A stretch of 64,000 nt of DNA from Panax quinquefolius (lineage: Eukaryota > Streptophyta > Magnoliopsida > Apiales > Araliaceae), in assembly GCA_020205615.1 (NCBI GenBank), contig CM035161.1, positions 2,677,828 to 2,741,827 of the forward strand. The letters are read 5' to 3'. Below are positions 45,805 through 58,748 of the stretch, piece after piece. Position 1 is the first letter of the stretch, and each line of letters begins with the position of its first letter. The notes under the pieces were generated by a model. The model saw only the letters and a list, made by a program, of their open reading frames with translations, was not told where the DNA came from and made no database searches. A program made the position numbers and the translations under genes.

Positions 45805-48800
45805 CTAGCTCTTGACAAAATCCTTCAAAGAAAATTGTGGAAGACCTTCCTCCTACAGATATAAAAGTACAAGTTAAGAAGCAGGTAAAGCTTGTTTGGG
45901 CAATTGTGGTAACAACTAGTTTAGAAATAAAGGTCGACCCAATGGATGTCATATACATTCCCCCTTTCCCAAATCAGAGTCCAATTTCAAAAACACAGTC
46001 CTTTATTTTTGAGAGCTGACTCTTGATTTCGGATGGAGGGAGTAATGTGCATTGAAATTCAAATTCTTGTAATATAGTTTCACATTTTTTGTTTGACACA
46101 ATATATAACTCAACGTGTCCTTTCTCGTTTATAATAAGAGGCCGACCAATAAAACCTACTTCTCATTCCTCCTCTCAATGGTGATCTTTTAAATATATCA
46201 AAGCGATAAAGGCATCAAAGAGTATAACAATAAAAAGCAATTAAGGGTTTCAAATGCAAAGACAGACTAAATACAAGTTCATTTCAATTTTTAAGATCAA
46301 GTAACAGAGATAACATGTCGACTCCAAATCAATTGAGAGATAAAATTACTAGCTGAATGCTACCTTGTCATGCTCTTGACTTAAGCATTGCCTAACAACT
46401 GTTGTCTGTTGTATTAACCGTTCCACTGCTGAATAGCTGGGTAGGTTGGTATGTGCTAACAATACCGTAAGTCACAAGAGAACAACAGACAATTAAAAGG
46501 TTGAAATTTTTTAGCAAATGATCTTGATAGGATGAAAAACTTATAAGTTGTCTATGATCAAGAAGGAAACACACCAAGGATTGCTCTATTCAAGCAGTCC
46601 GCAACATGTTGCCGGTACTCAAAGCTGAGTAGATGAAACATTGGTGATTTCTCTGGTTCTTCATAAGCGAGTAGAGCCATGAAGTCCTGTACTCCAACAG
46701 TTGTTCTAATTTAAGTGAAGATCTAGATAAGTGAATGATAAAGGCTTCACATAATTTTCTCAGGGAAGAAACATACTTCTAGCTTCTCAACATATTTCTG
46801 CACCTTCCCGAAAGGAGTCAACTTCATCTGTGCGAATTCAAGAGCTTCTGTGCTGCCACATAATATGTAAATTCAATTGGAGGAGACATAAAATTTTCTA
46901 AATAAATCACCGCTACCCTACTCACCATTTCCTGGAGCAGACAAGCTCAACAAAATGAAGGCTCAAAAGATCAAAATGCAGGTCCTTATTATTATCCAGC
47001 AAGTCAGGAGCAAGCTGTTCTGTCAGCTCAATGGCTTTCAATGCATTTCCTTCCAATGCCAAATGAAAAATTCCTGAAAGTATTTTGTAGAACATGTAAA
47101 CATTTATCAAGCAACTCAAAAAGTATATTAAGACATACACCTCAAATTTAGGAAAATCTATGACACAGCCCTGGGTACATATAGAGGTCCACATGTAGAC
47201 CTCCGTGCTTATACAGTTACAATAGTTTCTGAATACGACTTCTACAAGAAATGTGAATGCGATATCCGGCAGACAGCAGAGTTACTAACCAGAACACTCA
47301 AAAGTTTGGATCCGGGTCCTCTATGAGGATTTCTCTATGAGGATCTTGTGAGGGTTTGGTTGTGGGGTTGACAACACATTAAAAAGGAGATCCAATGGCT
47401 CACAACTCCTTTCCTTGTCTGTATATCAAAACGACGTCGTTTTGATAGGAATTTTTTTTTGCAAGTTGATAGAAAATTGAAAGCCACCAAACGCTATTTA
47501 CATCGTTTGTTTGCTTCGTTTTTCTGTTTTCTTCTCCTTTCTTTCTTTGCTTCATTTCTTGTTCTTCCTAGAGCACGCCGAGGTTTAGGATTAGCCAAAT
47601 TTCAATTGTTTTTTTTCTTTATTCAAATTTTCCCCAGATTGTTTACCCCAATTTTTTTTTCTTTAATTTTTTTCAATTGGCTTAAAGAATCACAATGGAA
47701 ACTCAATTTTTTTAATACGATAAAAATTGTTCGTTGGATTTATTTTTTTGAAGAGCAAAGAATAATATTATTAGCCTCTGACAAAGATACAAAGATTAAT
47801 AACCCTATCGATTCCAAAGCACAAAAAAAAATGATTAATAAAACGTCCCAACTAGATTAGACCAATTGAAAAAAGTCATGCCGCTCATAACTAACAAGAA
47901 TTAGCAAACAAACGAAGTAAACGGCGTTTGGTAGCTTCCAATTTTCTGTTAACTTGTAAAAAAAATTACTATCAAAACAGCATCGTTTTGATACACAGAC
48001 AAAAAAAAAATTATGAGTCATTGGATCTCTTTTTTAATGTGTTGTCAACCCCACAGTAAAACCCTCACAAGATCCTCACAGAGAAATCCTCGTAGAGGAT
48101 CAAGATCCAAACTCTCGACTAGTCTCTTCTGTAATGAAGCTGTATTCATTGGATTTTTTCACTAGGTAATTAGATTAATTTGCTCAAACTTTTAGATATG
48201 AGCAAGCATTAAGTAGTTGTCATTCCTTCCCTATTAGACGGGGAAAATGATAATAAAAATCACCTACGTTTTCTTTTCTCCATTTCCTCCAGATGATCAG
48301 CAGGCTGCTTCATCCCAGTAGAACTAATAAACGACTCCACGGTGTCTTTGAAACAGTTATGCACAAGATATGACAGAACAATGTTGTTGATGTCATTGTC
48401 ATTGATAGTCTGTCAAACACATGAAAACAAAAATTAATAAAAATATGCCCACAACACAGGAGAAAGTTCAGACTGAAAGATGATTAAAAGATCTATGAAC
48501 CATTCATTACACAAAAAACAACATGAAAATAGAACCAAAATCCTTGCAAAATTAAAATAAGGAACAAGGACAATGATCTAAATACACCATTTTAACTCTG
48601 TCTCAATAGGCTAGAAGTTCAATAGTCCAGCTTCGTTCTAATGCTGACGTATGTCTCTTATAGCAGTCCATGTGTTAGTCCTTTATTAGCTTGGTTGCAT
48701 GCCAAGGCACATCAGAAGCCAAAAACATGGCACACGTGGCAGGTACATGCCATTTTAATAAATGCTTGTAGTGATGGCATTTGATAAAACAGTCACCATA

Positions 48801-50607
48801 CCACTATGCTTCTCAGCTCTATCTCAAGTGCTTTTCAAGCTCTATCTAGGAAGTCCATGTCCTCATACCTAACACTACATACTCTGTTTCTGTTGTGAAG
48901 TTCAGTAACAAAACCATTTTTTAGCATAAGTAATTAATGAAAAAGAAATTAAACCGACCAACAAACCAAAAGGCTCAATGCCTCAAATCAATTCAAAATT
49001 AAGGGATTGAGACTATATAATCTTATTCTATTACTAAATTTCCACATCACTGCATATATGACATTAGTTCACATTTAGACAGTAGTTCATGCATAAGTGG
49101 GGAAATGTGTGAATTTCATTAACTTCGAGGCACATAAAAGTTATAAACCAGTAAATGGGCAGTACAAATTGAATTCGTCAACCATTTTGTATGTGCAATG
49201 AGTCTAAAAACCTCATTCCATAATCCATATTAGTATTAATTTTGACAAATACCGTGCTTCTTGATTAAGCAAGGTTTTAGAGGTAGTTTCAGAAGTACCA
49301 ATCACAGTTCAAAGACAAAGACGTACACTGGTGACAGTTTAGGAGAAAAATCCATCAATATCAGTATTTTGTAAAAATAGAACCAAGGACAAGATAGTTT
49401 AAATAATATTGAATCTCATTCCTGCAACATTCTTCTCAAAGTTGCATCAGATACATGTTTACGATACCTAGTTCAGAAATACAAAACGAACCTTGAAGTA
49501 GCACTACGAACAGCACTATCTATGTATGAACTACTAAATAATTTTGATCGGAGGTGTACTGAATATATTTTGCTATACATGTATCCAACGAAACACTTCC
49601 ATTGAAAGAAAGACGCACAAACAACAATTTATAATTAGGATTCAGAATTTCAGATTTCAAACCTTTAAAAAACTTGATAAATGGAAACTATCATAGGAAA
49701 AGCCAAATAATGATACAAATTAATTGGTGTGTCCTTTTACACGTTTAGAATATGTTTTTTTCATTTCTTCAGATTCTACCATGTCCCAGTGGCATATAGT
49801 GATTAAAGTGACAATAAAACGAACACACTGCATAAGGTAATCCTACACATTTTAAATTTTGTATAGATACTGTATTTAATGAGTTCTTCTAAAGAGTACA
49901 CAGAACCAATTGTTGTTAATACAGTTATGAGTTTCATATAAACCAACTTCTTTTATCATCTATTGGGGAGTAGAATTTTCCTTTTAGTTTTTTTGCGCAT
50001 ATTCGCCCCATTGATGCAATGCTCGTGTACAAGAAAGAATCTCTCCTAAGTAATGTAATGTGACAGATGTGTGTTCTGTGTATCTTATCACTTGCTTTAC
50101 AATTAGTATTCACAATATATACACAAAAATATTATTCATATAACAATGATTTCTTCCAGTAGTTTGACAAAATGATCAAAAGATTCAATTTTTAATTAAT
50201 AACTTAAGCTGCATGCCAATTAGGAAATATTTGGTTAATAGAAAATGCAGGTACCCCTGGCCTGTTGTATTTTTTACATAATAATATATTACAAAGTTAA
50301 ATAAAAATAAATTTATTCTTATATTATTTGGTGATGTACTATTAAAAGAGTTTAATATGTATATTAAATGAGTTATAATTAATATATTTATGGAGATTTT
50401 GTAACAGCTCTATATGTATTAATATTTTACCGTTGCCATGTTACCGTTGCTTTCTTCTCTATATATAAGTCTGAGCTTTCTTTGTTAGAAGATCTCCAAA
50501 AAGAAAGAAAAAGTTAGTGTCTTCCTACACTTCAAAAAAAGTTGTTGTCATCTTTTATATATATATATAAATTATCCAAACCCATCATATCCTGATTTCT
50601 TAGTCTA

Positions 50608-50660
<53 letters not shown>

Positions 50661-51280
50661 GTGCTTTTACTGCTAGTAATATATATAAATAGTGAGTTTC
50701 GTATATATTTTATTACATATAAAAAATTTATTTTTGAGTTTGAGCAAGGAAAATTAGAAGTTGTTCATGGGTCATTCAACTATTTCTAGTGCTGGTTAGT
50801 TGGGTGAAGAGCCGTTGAATCCTGGAGTAGGATTTCGTCAGTGACCTTAGCACCGAGAATAAGTTCTCCGAGGAGCGAAATTTCTACTTAAGGACAGTGC
50901 ACTGCACGCCTCTGCTCAATAAAATCGATAAGTTTATTTCTGCCCTTCTTTTATTTGATATTTGAATCCTATATTTTATTCGTATTTTTCCATCAATCTT
51001 AAGTAGAAATTTTGGATTCTTATATATTTATTAATGTTTATAGGGTGCTAGTTGAGTTTTGTTATCAATTTGCTAAATTGAGGTTTTGTTGTGGTGGTGT
51101 TATTGTGTTTGGGGAATCTTTGATTGGGAGTTGATTTACTTGCCCCTTGTGATTATTTTATGAAATCTATATGTTGGACTTTTCTCGCAATATTGCAAAT
51201 TTGGTGGAGAAACAGTTAAAAGGTAAAAAGAAATTACCATATAACTTGAGGCCGTAAAGATGCAACTTATTTTTACATAT

Positions 51281-51326
<46 letters not shown>

Positions 51327-53900
51327 CAGCAGGTCTATTTTTTTCCCGCTAACTGCTAATGATGATATATATTATAAGAGAGATACCGTTCATGTAATGT
51401 GACTGTTGCAATTCCTTTATATATAAAAAAAAAAAAAAGGCTGAGCCCACTTTGTTATTTAACTCACTTTACTAGAACATATCTATATATATTGATTATT
51501 ATGGATGATTTAAAGAGTTTATTTTTGGTATGCCATGCCATATCTGTGATGTTTTTTTTTTTTAAATTTTATTCTAATTCATGCAAGTCTTTCTCCAACA
51601 ACTCTGAAATCGGTCTTATGTTATGTTAGGCGACATTATACTCATTGAGTAAATATACTTGTGGTATAAATATGGTAATTTTACAAGCACTTATGCTTCT
51701 TTAGGCATTTTATTTTGAGTCAACATATTCATTTTATTCCTTACAACATGCATGGGATTAAGGAGAGTGTTGTTGTGAAAAAAGTTATTGGCCTTTGATA
51801 GTAGCTATTTTTTTCCGGATACAACAAGAGTCAGAAGGTTCAGTTCGTGATGCACTTTTTTGAAATGCACCAAATGACTTAAGATGCACTAGTAGGAACA
51901 GTGTTAGACATGGCAGTTGTCATATCAATTTCACTTAGAAATTTTGAGCCTGATTGATATGTTGGTCCTATAGATGGATACTGATAATTTCACTTGGTTT
52001 CACTGGTGCATCCTGGGAATGGAAATTCTGAGATAATGTGAATTGCGTAATTGAAATCTTATGTTGACCCAGCTTTAAAATTTGGGACATTCATGGGCCT
52101 ATCTATCAGTCTATGAGTTGCTCTTCTTTGACTGGGGTAGTGCATGTGGATGTATTATGCATTGCACTTTGAAGGAGTTGAAGTCATTCTTGATAAAAGA
52201 TGAAACTGATCACTTGGGGTCTTACATATATAAAGTTACCTGTTGGTGAAAACTGAAAAAACACCTTTTGAGCTTTGGGAAAATTATTTACCTAACTTGA
52301 AATACCTTTAAGTGTGGGGGTGTCTTACTAAGGTATAGTTACCTGACCTAAAAAAAGGAAAATTGGTTCTAAAACTGCTAATATGCAGTTAATAGACTCA
52401 GCAGATATGCTCATAATCCTAATAAGGATAATTGAACTGTTTTATGTAGAATGCTCAAGTATCTGTGAGATACTATTGGATTTGATTTGTATTACTGCGG
52501 TAATCCTGCAGTTCTTGAGGGCTATAGTGATGCCAACTGGATCTCTGATTCAGATGAAATCAAATCCACGAGTGGCTACATATTTACCTTAGGAGGATGA
52601 GCAGTTACTTGGAAGTCTTCTAAACAAACTTGTATAGCTCGCTCTATTATGGAGTCTGAGTTTATTGCCTTAGAGAAGGCAGGTTCTGAAGCAGAGTGGC
52701 TCAGAAACCTTTTGGGAAAATATTCCTTTGTCGACGAGACCAGTTCTATCTGTGTATCTACATTGTAATTGCCAAGCTGTTATAGGCAGAGCCAATAATA
52801 AGAGTTATAATGGCAAGAGTAGGCATATACGCCTAAGACATAATATTGTGAAACAGCTGTTATGTGATGGGATTATATCCTTTAATTATGTTAGAGTTAA
52901 ATCTTCCGGATCCTCTGACAAAGCCACTAAGCAAGAGGCTAGTGAGCAATACATTGAGAGGGATGGGACTACTGTCTATTACAAAAATCAACAATGATGG
53001 TAACCCAACCTATATGAATGGTAATCCCAGGAAGTAGGTTCATATGAGTAACAACAAGTCATTGGTTGATTGTTGAGACACTATCCATTTTATACATATT
53101 TGAGTTCATCCCTATGGTGTAGGATAGTGTAATTCTACAGTGTTAGAGGTTGAGTTATATACTCTTAATGTTTTCCATAGTCCTGTTGGGTGATGTGTTT
53201 AACTGTAGAACACATTTGATGGAAACACCTATATGAGTGTAGAGGTGAGGCCGCCTCTTATGAAAACAAGACAGGTTTTCTAGAGTGCTCATGAATTCCA
53301 GGTATGGCGCAAGGCCAAAATGTGTCAAATCGCGTAGAACAACTTCTAATTAGAGTTTGTAGTGTGAGTAATATGATTACTGATTCATAAGAAGGAAGAA
53401 GGTTCATAGAAATTTTTATTTCACCAAATTCCTGTGAATCAAGTCCTATTCACTCTATACATTGGTTCATAGTCCAAAAGACACCAGTGTTTACGCACTG
53501 TATTCTTATATTTCTTACTCAATTTATTTTATTTTTTACTTTGTAATATGTGGGGGATCATTGATGGGAAAATACGAATAAAATATAGGATTCAAATATC
53601 AAATAAAAGAAGGGCAGAAATAAACTTATCGATTTTATTGAAAGGAGGCGCAAAAGGTCTGTTTGTCCTTAAGTAGAAATTTCGCACCTCGGAGAACTTA
53701 TTCTCGGTGCTAAGGTCACTGACGAAATCCTACTCCAGGATTCAACGGCTCTTCACCCAACTAACCAGCACTAGAAATAGTTGAATGACCCATGAACAAC
53801 TTCTAATTTTCCTTACTCAAACTCAAAAATATATTTTTTATATGTAATAAAATATATACGAAACTCACTATTTATATATATTACTAGCAGTAAAAGCACG

Positions 53901-53942
<42 letters not shown>

Positions 53943-54784
53943 TAGACTAAGAAATAAGGATATGATGGGTTTGGATAATTTATATATATATATATAAAAG
54001 ATGACAACAACTTTTTGAAGTGTAGGAAGACACTAACTTTTTTCTTTCTTTTTGGGATCTTCTAACAAAGAAAGCTCAGACTTATATATAGAGAAGAAAG
54101 CAACGGTAACATGGCAACGGTAAAATATTAATATATATAGAGCTGTTATAAAATCTCCATAAATATATTAATTATAACTCATTTAATATACATATTAAAC
54201 TCTTTTAATAGTACATCACCAAATAATATATGAATACATTTATTTTTATTTAACTTTGTAATATATTATTATGTAAAAAATACAATTACTCAATTCTAAT
54301 AAACTCGATTAACCTTCTTATTGGACCCGTATCTCCAATCCAACTGTGGAATCTTTTCAAAAAATCCTACCTAAGTGGCTAAGTCCACCTTTCAAAACTT
54401 AGAGGATGTAGATATAAAAACAACTTCCTTTTGCCAAAACTCATTCTGAGAACAACTTCTAATAAAGTAGGTCACCAGAATCAACTTCCCTGAACTTAGA
54501 TACTGAGCTAAATTAGTGGACCCAAATTATAAAAAGAAGATAATAATCAACTAAATTAATGAAGAAAAAAACAAGTCAACTATAAATATCAAACCGATCT
54601 TATAGCAGTCAATCACAATTTAAAAAAAATTGAAATTAAAAGGATATAACAAATGGGCGAAAATAAAATCATCTAATTTGAGGGGATTGCAAACATCTGA
54701 ATACCAAAACATGGAATTGAAAGAAATAAGAGTAGGGAAAGATTGACTTACAGTATTTTCGTACTGCCGCGGATCTACGTCCAT
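45805..54784 (-). CDS. LisH-CTLH (GID8/RanBPM-like) protein, seven exons
   Basis: I assembled seven exons by GT/AG borders and codon phase: 54784-54752, 48409-48268, 47073-46926, 46852-46777, 46686-46575, 46455-46364, 45852-45805, totalling 651 bases or 216 residues. The start is [12 protein letters not shown] LisH motif follows ([20 protein letters not shown]), then a CTLH region ([40 protein letters not shown]) and a CRA-type end ([57 protein letters not shown]), ending [10 protein letters not shown]. All introns begin GT and end AG and all phases agree. Such proteins are scaffold subunits of the CTLH/GID ubiquitin ligase, in cytosol and nucleus. The length fits the small plant LisH-RanBPM subgroup. 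Intron 1 is 6.3 kb because of a Copia remnant; introns 2 and 6 carry MITEs. Function is by homology; expression is not shown. Confidence 0.92.
45956..46042. mobile_element. 87-bp Stowaway-like MITE in the last intron
   Basis: The left end (CATTCCCCCTTTCCCAAATC, then AGAGTC) and the right end (reverse complement CTCCCTCCATCCGAAATCAA, then GAGTC) are complementary with TA on both sides (45954-45955, 46043-46044). It lies in intron 6 of the LisH-CTLH gene, 100 bases from the last exon, and does not touch the splice sites. Confidence 0.65.
47303..48113. mobile_element. 811-bp foldback transposon in intron 2 of the LisH-CTLH gene
   Basis: Arms of about 215 bp (47303-47517 and 47895-48113) are inverted copies: both contain AGTTTGGATC, GAGGATTTCTCT, GAGGATCTTGTGAGGGTTT and GTTGACAACACATTAAAAA. 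An inner palindromic 'aaacgacgtcgtttt' is preserved on the left arm. The 380-bp middle is T-rich. The plus open frame 47459-47860 spans arm and middle and is not a gene. Long arms suggest a Mutator-like or foldback type; no clear target duplication. Confidence 0.7.
50263..50995 (-). repeat. Copia-type LTR, left copy, inverted relative to the right copy
   Basis: The sequence is the reverse complement of 53562-54286 over about 730 bp, including 'gaatcctggagtaggatttc' and 'ggtcattcaactatttctag'. On the minus strand it begins TGATGGAAAAATACG and ends ACAACA. It contains a (TA)n tract near 50613-50660. Confidence 0.85.
52500..53000 (+). pseudogene. Ty1/Copia RNase H remnant in intron 1
   Basis: Plus-strand frames show [20 protein letters not shown], a stop after [39 protein letters not shown], then (next frame) [20 protein letters not shown] and [16 protein letters not shown]. 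These are the RNase H hallmarks of Copia elements. A PPT-like GTGGGGGATCAT at about 53550-53561 lies between it and the right LTR. Gag, integrase and reverse transcriptase were not recognised. Confidence 0.85.
53562..54286 (+). repeat. Copia-type 3' LTR, right copy
   Basis: This LTR begins TGATGGGAAAATACGAATAA immediately after the PPT-like run, in the sense of the RNase H remnant. Its end (ATGTAAAAAATACAAT) matches the start region of the left copy in reverse. The orientation is fixed by the PPT, so the left copy is the inverted one. Confidence 0.8.
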
Positions 54785-56139
54785 TATTTCACTTCCCTGT
54801 ATGGCTGTATCACTTATCTGGCTCCTTCAATGATTATATATATGTGTATTGATTGTGTATATCAGTAGTATATGTTGCTTTCGGGACACTGGGATGAGGG
54901 ATCGATATTGAGACACGGATGGAAGTAGCAACTGCTACGGTCTCTGCGTGCACTCCTTTTTACATTTGCGCAACTGCGTTTGAGCGTTCTTCTTTGCCTT
55001 CGTGATTTTTTTTTTTAATTATTTTTTTAACTCCTCTTTTTCTTCAAATATATATACTTCCTCTCCTTTAAAAAATGACTTAAATCATAAAAAAAAAAAA
55101 AAAAAATTGTCATTATAAGTACTAGCTAAGTATCCGTGTGAAGCACCGTTGTTTTTTAAATAAAATAATTTTAATTTATTTTATATAGTGATTATAAAAT
55201 ATAATTTTGAATTTTAAATTAATTTATTAATATTATTAGAATGATTATAAATTTTGCTTAAAAATAATGATTATATATGTGAGTGTTAGTAATATGTTTC
55301 TTTTGTTATTTTTAACTTAATATCAAGTTTTTATATAGTTTTAAAATTTAATATTTAGTTTTCATAATTAATCCTTTGTATTTTAATTAGATTTTAAAGT
55401 GAGTGGAAACTTAAGTCTAAACGTAGGGTTTAAGTCATATTTTATTGTATAATTAATTAAATAAATAAATTATATAAAAAATAAAATTATTATAAAATAA
55501 TAAGTTACGATCATGATTTTAAAAGGTGATTAAATTTTAATTAATAATATATAAGTCAAGATTTTTTTAGTATTAAATAACTTAAAGTTTTCTATATAAA
55601 ATAATGTTGTTTACTAAATTTTAAGTCAAGATTTTTTTAGTATTAAATAATATTAGCTAACTAATATATAAGTTAGAATTATTTTGTAACATTAATTAAT
55701 TAAAAGTGTGGTATACGTAATAGAATTGGTAATTAAAATAATCATTAATATATAATATAATTTTGATATTTATTATTATATGTACTCATAATATTTTTAA
55801 TATATAGTTATTTGGAGATTAAAGTTGAGTAGAAACTTAAACTAAAATCCTAAATATGACTTTTAAGTTAAAATTAATCATATGACTAAGTAATTAAAGA
55901 ACTCTTATAAAAAATAAAAATTTAGTAATTGATTTCCTCTAATCCAGGTTTTATGTACAAAATCTTAGTAATTGATTTTAGAGATAGAAATGAAAATAAA
56001 AATTGACAAGTCGAAAGTCAAAACTTGAATTTAAAAATAAGAATTTGTATAAATAATTTCTACATAAAAATGAAACAAAATTCACAAAAAAAATCCAATC
56101 TTTGAATTTTTAAAGTACTTAATTATTTAAAGTGAATTA

Positions 56140-56170
<31 letters not shown>

Positions 56171-57084
56171 GAAAATATTTTGAGTAAACAATTAAAAAAT
56201 GAAATTGAATTTTATTCTTTTATTTGAATTTAGTTTATGTACAAATTCATTATAAATTATTGATATTTGTGAACTTTGGTTTGGATGTGTGTTACTAAAA
56301 TTTTGTACGTAAAGGTTGGATTGGAAGAAAATTTTATTTTAACCTCCTACGCTTTGTAGAGATAATTATAAAATAAAAAATATATATATATAAAAAAAAG
56401 TTAAATAAAGAGTAGATGAGTCAGTAGTATTTAGTTTGTGTGCATACTAACTTTATTAAATAGAAAAAAATCACATAATACTTAATGTATATTGCGGGCC
56501 TCACATGTCCCACAATATGTATGTAATGACTTCTAATTCCAAGTTTAAATTGGTCAATAAATTTGGAATTTGTATCACTCCCCCATATTCATTTATTTAT
56601 TGTTCAAATTTTATCTATTTATGAGTATTTAATTTAATAATGATAACATGACAATATAATTGTAAAAATAAACTTTAGATATTACAAATGGTATATATGT
56701 ATTTCAGGAAAAATTGAAAATTAATGTTTTTCTAGAAACAAAATATTAAGTTTCATGTGAATAGATCCGCTTTTGGTTTCATATGGAGGAGTAGTAACTA
56801 ACTTGTGCTCCACAAGATATTAAACATTTCCACCACCACAAAATATAATTTTCCACACATTATCCACAACTCTTAATAATTCATCTGTCCCCTCTAATAA
56901 TCCAATTCCAATTCCAATTCCAATCCCAATCCACCAGATATTAGATAGAAAGAAAGAAAGAGAGAGAGAATATAATTCCACCAAACAAAAACACTTCTTC
57001 TTCTTCGTCCTCTTCGAATCTCTTCGCAATGCTGCCCTTCTTCTCCCTCTGAAGTTCTCTTTCTCTAGTCGCTAAACTATATCA
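54785..57084. other. Divergent intergenic region between the LisH-CTLH and LON-domain genes
   Basis: The two genes face away from each other with 2.3 kb between their start codons. Near the LisH-CTLH start a minus-strand TATA-like 'catatatataatc' lies at about 54830-54843. Most of the rest is very AT-rich, with (AATA)n/(AAT)n tracts near 56138-56168. A CT-rich leader (57000-57080) precedes the LON start. No gene or transposon was recognised. Confidence 0.5.
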
Positions 57085-57924
57085 ATGGCTCTTCCCCAAC
57101 TCCTACCCTCTCATTCTTCTTCATCCCTCACTCCCAAACCCTACTTAAAACCTAATAACTCCATAAACCCTAACCCTAAGTCTCTCTCTTCTCCTCCGTC
57201 CCTCCATTACCGGCGTCGGCAACCTAATTCTCTCCGCTGCTCGGCCTCTTCATTCTCCGAGAAACACTACACCGGTTCACCCACAAACGATGTTGTCGAG
57301 CTGCCTCTCTTTCCTCTCCCACTGGTTCTCTTTCCCGGCGCTATCCTCCCCCTCCAAATCTTCGAATTCCGGTATAGGATGATGATGCACACTCTCCTCC
57401 AAACGGGCCTCCGATTCGGCGTTATTTACACCGATGCCACCACCGGCACCGCCGACGTGGGTTGCGTGGGCGAGGTTATCAAACACGAGAGGCTTGTGGA
57501 CGATCGATTTTTCTTGATTTGCAAAGGCCAAGAGCGATTTCGAGTTACGAAATTGGTTCGGACGAAACCGTATTTAGTTGCGGAGGTGAATTGGTTAGAG
57601 GACCGGCCGAAAGAAGGGGAGGACGATTTGGAGGCGTTGGCGAATGAGGTGGATAACTTTATGAAAGACGTGATTCGGCTCTCGAATCGATTGAATGGGA
57701 AGCCTGAGAAAGAGGCGCAGGATTTGAGAAGGAATTTGTTTCCGACGCCGTTTTCGTTTTTTGTGGGGAGTACCTTTGAGGGGGCGCCGAGGGAGCAGCA
57801 GGCGTTACTAGAATTGGAGGATACCGCAATGAGGCTGAAGAGAGAGAAAGAGACCTTGAGGAATACCCTTAATTACTTGACTGCCGCGTCTGCTGTGAAA
57901 GATGTGTTTCCTTCTTCATCGTGA
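57085..57924 (+). CDS. Plastid LON-substrate-binding domain protein, intronless
   Basis: A single 279-residue frame. Residues 1-55 are rich in Ser, Pro and Asn with few acidic residues and end in SLRCSASSF, a typical chloroplast transit peptide. From about 70 to 265 lies the LON N-terminal (substrate-binding) domain: VVELPLFPLPLVLFPGAILP, LQIFEFRYRMMMHTLLQTGL, FGVIYTD, VGCVGEVIKHERLVDDRFFL, GQERFRVTKLVRTKPYLVAE. A helical tail (QQALLELEDTAMRLKREKET) follows. The ATPase and protease parts of full Lon are absent, as in small plant 'ATP-dependent protease La domain' proteins. The domain is thought to bind protein substrates; the precise role is unknown. The coding part is far richer in GC than its surroundings. 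The start follows a CT-rich leader. Confidence 0.93.
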   Translation: MALPQLLPSHSSSSLTPKPYLKPNNSINPNPKSLSSPPSLHYRRRQPNSLRCSASSFSEKHYTGSPTNDVVELPLFPLPLVLFPGAILPLQIFEFRYRMMMHTLLQTGLRFGVIYTDATTGTADVGCVGEVIKHERLVDDRFFLICKGQERFRVTKLVRTKPYLVAEVNWLEDRPKEGEDDLEALANEVDNFMKDVIRLSNRLNGKPEKEAQDLRRNLFPTPFSFFVGSTFEGAPREQQALLELEDTAMRLKREKETLRNTLNYLTAASAVKDVFPSSS

Positions 57925-58409
57925 GAGAGATGATAATTCGGTATTGTTGCTTACACAAAATGATGTTTCTACACACTATAATAGTTTATGAATTTGTAAA
58001 TTTTTATTTGTAGGATTGTTGATCCTTAGCTCCAATTATATACTAAATATACTAATTAGATGTGTTTTGCTAATATAGTTTGAGGTATTGGTTAACAAAA
58101 TTTTCAGGATCTTGAAAGCATTAGAAGGGCATGCCTACATTTTAGTTATTTCCTAATTGGTTTTTTCTTCCTGTGCGGGTCTCTTAGGTAGAACTTTCTT
58201 TAATACTCCTACTACTGTTTATAATAAAAATAAAAATCAAGTGTGTTAATTTTAAAACACACGAGTTTAACATGCTTGATGAACACTTGAAAAATAATGA
58301 TAAGAAATAAAGGATCAAAAACAGAGAATGAAGTACCTCTCTAAAACTTTAGCAAAGAGAACTAGAACAGAGAGAGAGAATTTCAAGAACCTATTTAATA
58401 CACAGGATG
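57925..58409. other. 3' flank of the LON-domain gene
   Basis: Expected 3' UTR and downstream DNA. AT-rich, no further gene seen. Confidence 0.4.
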
Positions 58410-58748
58410 TAAGAGCATCTCCAGCAGCTAGACTATTGATGGATTATATTTAGTCTATATGATATCAGCAAATGTCCTTTAGTCTTCCATCTTTCCAGCA
58501 GATGGACTATCCGTGGACTATAATATAAAAAGATTAAAATAATCTATGAATTCAAAAAAGCTCCAATATCCTTCCATTCTCCCATTAAAATATAATTAAA
58601 ATTATAGTCCATGGACTATCAAGTTCCTAGATTTAGTCTTGTTGGTGCTTCAAATATAGCCACAGACTATATTTAGTCTACCTGCTCCGCAGGAAGATAA
58701 ATCCTAGACTAAATATAGTCTAGGATTGTGTTGCTGGAGTTGCTCTTA
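58410..58748. mobile_element. 339-bp MITE with 'gagca.ctccagca' ends
   Basis: The left end TAAGAGCATCTCCAGCAGC and the right end (reverse complement TAAGAGCAACTCCAGCAAC) are complementary. The motif 'tatatttagtcta' recurs inside, in both orientations. Such 'gagcatctcc' ends are common among plant MITEs of the Harbinger/hAT type; the superfamily is not resolved here. Confidence 0.7.

Noticed and set aside
47459..47860. 133-residue plus-strand frame rich in Phe and Leu
   Set aside because: It spans the arm and T-rich centre of a foldback transposon; composition explains it, no domain.
57277..57531. Antisense and shifted frames over the LON-domain gene
   Set aside because: Shadows of a GC-richer coding region; the 279-residue frame has the full domain.
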